Made by a program: the position numbers and the translations under genes. DNA of 64,000 nucleotides, taken from the NCBI GenBank assembly GCA_004570955.1, contig SPPL01000005.1, positions 62,001 to 126,000 of the forward strand, given 5' to 3'. Source of the DNA: Jeotgalicoccus nanhaiensis (lineage in GTDB: Bacteria > Bacillota > Bacilli > Staphylococcales > Salinicoccaceae). Shown one piece after another: positions 60,717-64,000 of the stretch (within the stretch, counting starts at the first letter, position 1; every line of letters starts with the position of its first letter). The notes beneath the pieces are model-generated. The model had not been told where the DNA came from. It made no database searches and saw nothing but the letters and a program-made list of their open reading frames with translations.

Positions 60717-61658
60717 TTAAAACAGATTAATCAGCATGACACCTGCAAGCAGAACAAGCAGGCCGACAAGCTGAACCGGAACAATTGTATTTTTCCCAGA
60801 TCTGAACATACCAAATTGCTGGACGAGAATACTGCCTGTAATCTGACCAAACAGCACCAGCACAATGGTCGGCCCTGTGCCTATTTCACCGACGAGAAAT
60901 ATATTAATTAATACATAAAATCCGCCGAATATTCCACCGAGCCAAACCCAGAGCGGTGCTTTTTCTGTAATAGGGTATTTCACTGGAATTAATGTTTTTT
61001 CTCTTATTAAAACAATGATAATTAAGGTCGCCGCTCCGATAAAGAAAGAAATAAAGGCTGCCGTAAATGGTGAATTTACAGCGCTGCCGAGTTCGCCGTT
61101 AATTGCTGCCTGAATTGACAACAGTGCGCCCCCAGTAAAACCAGCCGCACGCCACGGCCATTTATTGATTTCATCATTCACCGGTTCAAGTTTATAGCGG
61201 CGCTGCTTCATAATATCCTGCAGCACCACCGCAAGAAAGACCCCGGCAAAAATCAGTACAACGCCGAGGAATCTCGTCAGACCGAAAGGCTGAATCATCG
61301 AGTTAAACCAGCCGAAATTATCGATGACCATGCCGGTAATAATCATCCCGATAATCGGCATAATCGCAGTTTCCACACTTCCTATTTTAGGAAAGATAAA
61401 TATGTTCGTCGTCAGCGCAATAACACCGCACACCCCGCCGAGCCATATCCATAGCGGCTCACCAGTAAAAGCGGACAGCGGCGGTGTGAGCGGCAGACCG
61501 TTCACCAGCACGATAATACTTAAAAACACGGTACCGATGACAAATGAAATCATCGATGCAGTAAATGGAGATCTCACATAAGTCCGGAGACCCGAATTGA
61601 TGGCTGACTGCATGGACATTCCGGTTCCAATCGCAGCGCCGAGCAGTGCAGTCAACAT
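60717..61658 (-). CDS. DMT-family transporter, fused DUF606 (YdcZ) repeats
   Basis: This 313-residue protein consists of two similar five-span halves: each begins with a GMSMQSAINSGL- or LSIQAAINGELG-type segment and has WIWLGG or WVWLGG before a span. That is a fused version of the single DUF606/YdcZ proteins. The ATG at 61658 has AGAGGA about 10 nt upstream. A role in export of small molecules is inferred from the DMT superfamily and the neighbouring dioxygenase. Confidence 0.88.
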   Translation of the reverse strand: MLTALLGAAIGTGMSMQSAINSGLRTYVRSPFTASMISFVIGTVFLSIIVLVNGLPLTPPLSAFTGEPLWIWLGGVCGVIALTTNIFIFPKIGSVETAIMPIIGMIITGMVIDNFGWFNSMIQPFGLTRFLGVVLIFAGVFLAVVLQDIMKQRRYKLEPVNDEINKWPWRAAGFTGGALLSIQAAINGELGSAVNSPFTAAFISFFIGAATLIIIVLIREKTLIPVKYPITEKAPLWVWLGGIFGGFYVLINIFLVGEIGTGPTIVLVLFGQITGSILVQQFGMFRSGKNTIVPVQLVGLLVLLAGVMLINLF

Positions 61659-61708
61659 CTTGCTCACTTCCTCTGTATATTTGAATATAATCGTATCATT
61701 TATCAACG

Positions 61709-61739
61709 CAAAAATCCCTTTTGATTTTTCAAAAGGGAT
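61709..61739 (-). terminator. Terminator of the dihydrouridine synthase gene
   Basis: ATCCCTTTTGA and TCAAAAGGGAT form an 11-bp stem followed by T on the minus strand. Confidence 0.9.
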
Positions 61740-61744
61740 GACTG

Positions 61745-62719
61745 TTATTCTGCCGACTTCATTCCGGCTTCAAAGTCATCGAGCAAAGCTCGGACTTCAT
61801 CGGTTGTATTCGTGCTCATCAGCTGGTGTCTTAACTCACCTGCGCCTCTAATGCCGCGCACGTATATTTTAAAGAATCTGCGCAGCGGTTTAAACAAACG
61901 TGATTCTTCTTTAGAATACTTGTCGAACAGATCGAGATGCAGTCTTAACAGACTGAGGAGCTCTTCGCTTGTATGTTCTCTCGGCTCTTTTTCAAAAGCA
62001 TACGGATTATGGAAAATCCCGCGTCCGATCATAACACCGTCAATACCGTATTTCTCTGCCAATTCGAGCCCTGTTTTTCTGTCCGGAATATCTCCGTTAA
62101 TCGTGAGCAGTGTATCGGGTGCAATTTCATCGCGCAGCTGTTTAATTTCTCCGATTAAGTCCCAATGCGCATCGACCTTGCTCATTTCCCGTCTCGTACG
62201 GAGATGGATAGACAGGTTCGCAATATCCTGTTTAAATACGTGTGTCAGCCAATCTCTCCACTCATCGATTTCAGTATAGCCGAGTCGCGTCTTAACGCTG
62301 ACCGGCAGACCGCCTGCTTTTGCCGCCTGAATAATCTCCGCCGCTGTTTCAGGACGCTGGATGAGACCTGCCCCCTTACCTTTCGCCGCAACGTTTGGAA
62401 CGGGACAGCCCATATTTAAATCAATGCCTTTAAAGCCCATCTCTGCCATTCCTATGCTCATTTCCCGGAAATGGTCTGGCTTATCTCCCCATATATGGGC
62501 AACAATTGGCTGCTCATCTTCAGTAAAAGTCAGGCGTCCCCGTACGCTGTGTACACCTTCCGGATGACAAAAGCTTTCTGTATTTGTAAATTCAGTGAAA
62601 AATACGTCGGGACGTCCTGCTTCGCTGACAACATGACGGAAAACGACATCTGTGACATCTTCCATCGGGGCCAAAACAAAAAATGGACGCGGTAATTCAC
62701 GCCAAAAATTTTCTTTCAT
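61745..62719 (-). CDS. dus: tRNA-dihydrouridine synthase
   Basis: This 324-residue FMN-dependent TIM barrel reduces uridine in tRNA D-loops. It has [15 protein letters not shown] at the N-terminus, the catalytic cysteine in [33 protein letters not shown] and the FMN-phosphate motif [17 protein letters not shown]. In the active-site region the usual VR-K lysine is replaced by a Gly-Lys pair, as seen in many Dus proteins of this group. Subtype (DusB-like) is not certain. Confidence 0.93.
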   Translation of the reverse strand: MKENFWRELPRPFFVLAPMEDVTDVVFRHVVSEAGRPDVFFTEFTNTESFCHPEGVHSVRGRLTFTEDEQPIVAHIWGDKPDHFREMSIGMAEMGFKGIDLNMGCPVPNVAAKGKGAGLIQRPETAAEIIQAAKAGGLPVSVKTRLGYTEIDEWRDWLTHVFKQDIANLSIHLRTRREMSKVDAHWDLIGEIKQLRDEIAPDTLLTINGDIPDRKTGLELAEKYGIDGVMIGRGIFHNPYAFEKEPREHTSEELLSLLRLHLDLFDKYSKEESRLFKPLRRFFKIYVRGIRGAGELRHQLMSTNTTDEVRALLDDFEAGMKSAE

Positions 62720-62814
62720 ATATATTTAAACCTTCTTATCTATAGTATCTCGAATTTTTATCCATGATGATATTACCACAAAAAGTCATTTTACACAAAA
62801 GTGTGATCGTCATG

Positions 62815-62845
62815 AAAAAACCTGCAGAACCTAATCTTCTGCAGG
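62815..62845 (-). terminator. Terminator overlapping the 3' end of the PH/GRAM-like gene
   Basis: CCTGCAGAA and TTCTGCAGG form a 9-bp stem; the upstream arm is part of the last codons. Six T follow on the minus strand. Confidence 0.85.
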
Positions 62846-63160
62846 TGCATATAATTCTTTTCTCATTTTATTTATCGCTGTAATCCAGTCTTCCCGTTTA
62901 AACACACTGAACTTGAATATATCGTTATTGTGAGTAATTATTTTAATCACATTCGGAATCAAGCCCATGCTGCGTTTCGTTTTAATTTCTTTAATATCTT
63001 TTAAATCAATAATCGTTTCAACCGATTCAATATACGGTCCAACTGAGCCTTCGTGAAACAATGCTGTTTTCGTTAAATATAAAGGTCCTTCGACACCTCT
63101 CATCGGACGTCTCATGTGAGCATGGCCCGCACGTACAATGTCTCCTTTATTCAACCTCAT
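62831..63160 (-). CDS. Small PH/GRAM-like domain protein, 109 aa
   Basis: The protein looks like a single beta-rich domain: ARGVEGPLYLTKTALFHE-type strand, then DLKDIKEIKTKRSMGLIPNVIKI and a terminal helix (FKREDWITAINKMRKEL). This strand-then-final-helix order is typical of bacterial GRAM/PH-like domains. No signal peptide or span. Function unknown. It forms a unit of its own between terminators. Confidence 0.7.
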   Translation of the reverse strand: MRLNKGDIVRAGHAHMRRPMRGVEGPLYLTKTALFHEGSVGPYIESVETIIDLKDIKEIKTKRSMGLIPNVIKIITHNNDIFKFSVFKREDWITAINKMRKELYAPAED

Positions 63161-63196
63161 AATGCCTCACCCCAACTTTATATATTTTTAAAAGTA

Positions 63197-63283
63197 TTAT
63201 ACTCCGCCTAATGCTATCATAATTGTAAAAATTAGCAATCCTGCGATAACAATGATTAGAAATCCCATAAACCATTTACTCAT
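63197..63283 (-). CDS. 28-residue single-span membrane peptide
   Basis: A 29-codon frame starts at the ATG at 63283, with AGGAG 8 nt upstream. It reads MSKWFMGFLIIVIAGLLI and then FTIMIALGGV. A short charged start is followed by one hydrophobic helix that fills the rest of the peptide. It lies between the partial drug transporter and the GRAM-like gene, in the same direction. The good ribosome site and clean helix support a real small membrane protein. It could be a regulator or subunit, or a type I toxin-like peptide, though no antisense RNA is evident. Confidence 0.6.
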   Translation of the reverse strand: MSKWFMGFLIIVIAGLLIFTIMIALGGV

Positions 63284-63326
63284 AATTCCCGCTCCTTTAC
63301 AGAACACTGTATATACATTATACACG

Positions 63327-63362
63327 TAAAAAAATCACTTCATTTCGAAAATGAAGTGATTT
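63327..63362 (-). terminator. Terminator of the DHA2 transporter gene
   Basis: AAATCACTTCATTTT and AAAATGAAGTGATTT type arms (63332-63362) form a long stem, followed by a T-run on the minus strand. Confidence 0.9.
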
Positions 63363-63375
63363 CATAAATTATTCA

Positions 63376-64000
63376 TTAATTATTGTCTTTTTTAACTGGT
63401 GCCGGCACCAAATCTTCGATCGGTTTTGCACGGTAAACGAACAAGGACATCACTACTGCGATTAATGCAATAATGAAGATAAGGAAGTAAACAAATTCTA
63501 CTCCCGAAACCATCGCTGCTGTCATTGCCGCTTCTGATTCAGGATTTGCTGCACCTTCCAGATAGCTTTGCTGACGCGAGTTAAGCAGGCCGATAAACAC
63601 CGACACGCCGATTGCTCCGGCCAAGGGCTGCAAGGTCGATACTACAGCAGTACCGTGCGGATATAAATGTTTCGGCAGCTGGTTTAAACCGTTCGTCTCA
63701 GCAGGCATCATCGTTGCAGATACACTCAGCATAATCAGCATAAAGCCTGCAATAATAACCCACTGCGGCGTGTCCGCTGTCAGGTTGCTGAACATAAACA
63801 TCGTCACAGCAAGGACAATCGTTGCCGGAATCATCATGACTTTCGGGCCGACTTTATCGAATAAAGCTCCCATAAACGGGCTCATTGCACCATTCAGCAA
63901 ACTCCCCGGCAAGAGCAGAAGTCCTGCCGCTGCTGCAGTCAGACCCATCGGTCCCTGCATAAATACAGGCAGAATTAATTCCGACGCGAACATCATCATA
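63376..64000 (-). CDS. DHA2-family multidrug MFS transporter (5' end beyond window)
   Basis: Only the last 208 or so codons lie in the window, and the frame continues past 64000. It has GLTAAAAGLLLLPGSLLNGAMSP followed by FMGALFDKVGPKVMM (a motif A-like loop in the second half). A further half has LPKHLYPHGTAVVSTLQPLAGAIG, typical of the 14-span EmrB/QacA/LmrB group of drug:H+ antiporters. It is probably a drug or bile/fatty-acid efflux pump. Confidence 0.9.
   Translation of the reverse strand, partial: MMMFASELILPVFMQGPMGLTAAAAGLLLLPGSLLNGAMSPFMGALFDKVGPKVMMIPATIVLAVTMFMFSNLTADTPQWVIIAGFMLIMLSVSATMMPAETNGLNQLPKHLYPHGTAVVSTLQPLAGAIGVSVFIGLLNSRQQSYLEGAANPESEAAMTAAMVSGVEFVYFLIFIIALIAVVMSLFVYRAKPIEDLVPAPVKKDNN

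Noticed and set aside
62740-62760. MhqR-like operator (TATCTCGAATT) upstream of the dus gene
   Set aside because: Only one half of the palindrome matches, and it is not next to the quinone-related VOC gene.

Overview
The window is a 64 kb piece of a low-GC Gram-positive (Bacillota) chromosome, most likely from a Staphylococcaceae-type organism such as Jeotgalicoccus or Salinicoccus. This placement is inferred from the gene set and signals: CcpA cre-like sites, CtsR boxes, a WalR box, lipobox lipoproteins, a LysM-CHAP wall enzyme, TrhO, ClpE and a YeeI-type YebC, with strong AGGAGG/AGGGGG ribosome sites. No rRNA, tRNA, CRISPR array, insertion sequence or prophage was seen. The window is ordinary chromosome carrying several accessory cassettes.

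Layout. Positions 1-1037 hold a partial GNAT acetyltransferase, an unknown protein and a small coiled-coil lipoprotein. Positions 1142-17715 hold a large peptide-uptake locus. It has five paralogous extracellular binding lipoproteins on the minus strand and, divergently, the oppCBDF-type translocator on the plus strand. The binding-protein genes are interrupted by a three-gene cassette (AATase/condensation-fold acyltransferase, zinc-ribbon membrane protein, HSL-type hydrolase). Positions 17751-18360 carry two tandem-repeat arrays. Positions 18413-24864 hold a DUF456, MFS, LysR and DUF402 group, then a GntR-ABC ATPase-permease operon. Positions 25109-30535 are an argF-argC-argJ-argB-argD arginine operon. 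Positions 30719-38482 hold an SDR whose catalytic triad is replaced, a YebC-type factor, two transport genes, a DsbA-like protein and trhO. Positions 38821-42776 hold two luciferase-like monooxygenases and a CstA-type transporter. Positions 42855-48657 hold a LysM-CHAP wall enzyme and a DeoR-kinase-PdxA-GntP operon that looks like four-carbon acid-sugar (threonate/erythronate) catabolism. Positions 48830-55618 hold an aldehyde dehydrogenase, YbaK, a CtaG/DUF2243 pair and clpE with two tandem CtsR-boxed promoters. Positions 55873-58044 hold a short SDR remnant and a second GntR-ABC operon. Positions 58167-64000 hold an orphan PD-(D/E)XK nuclease, a 51-bp repeat array, a VOC dioxygenase/DMT pair, a dihydrouridine synthase, a 28-residue membrane peptide and a partial DHA2 drug transporter.

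How it fits together. The genes lean towards scavenging of peptides, amino acids and carbon acids (Opp, Arg, CstA, dicarboxylate symporter, threonate operon). Cre-like sites precede several of these units, so CcpA control is a plausible common theme. The most unusual feature is a set of five intergenic tandem arrays with unrelated unit sequences but similar unit lengths (41, 41, 42, 42 and 51 bp). All lie immediately 3' of genes, four of the five units show complementary arms able to pair, and none contains a credible gene. They look like a family of intergenic minisatellites worth comparing across related genomes.
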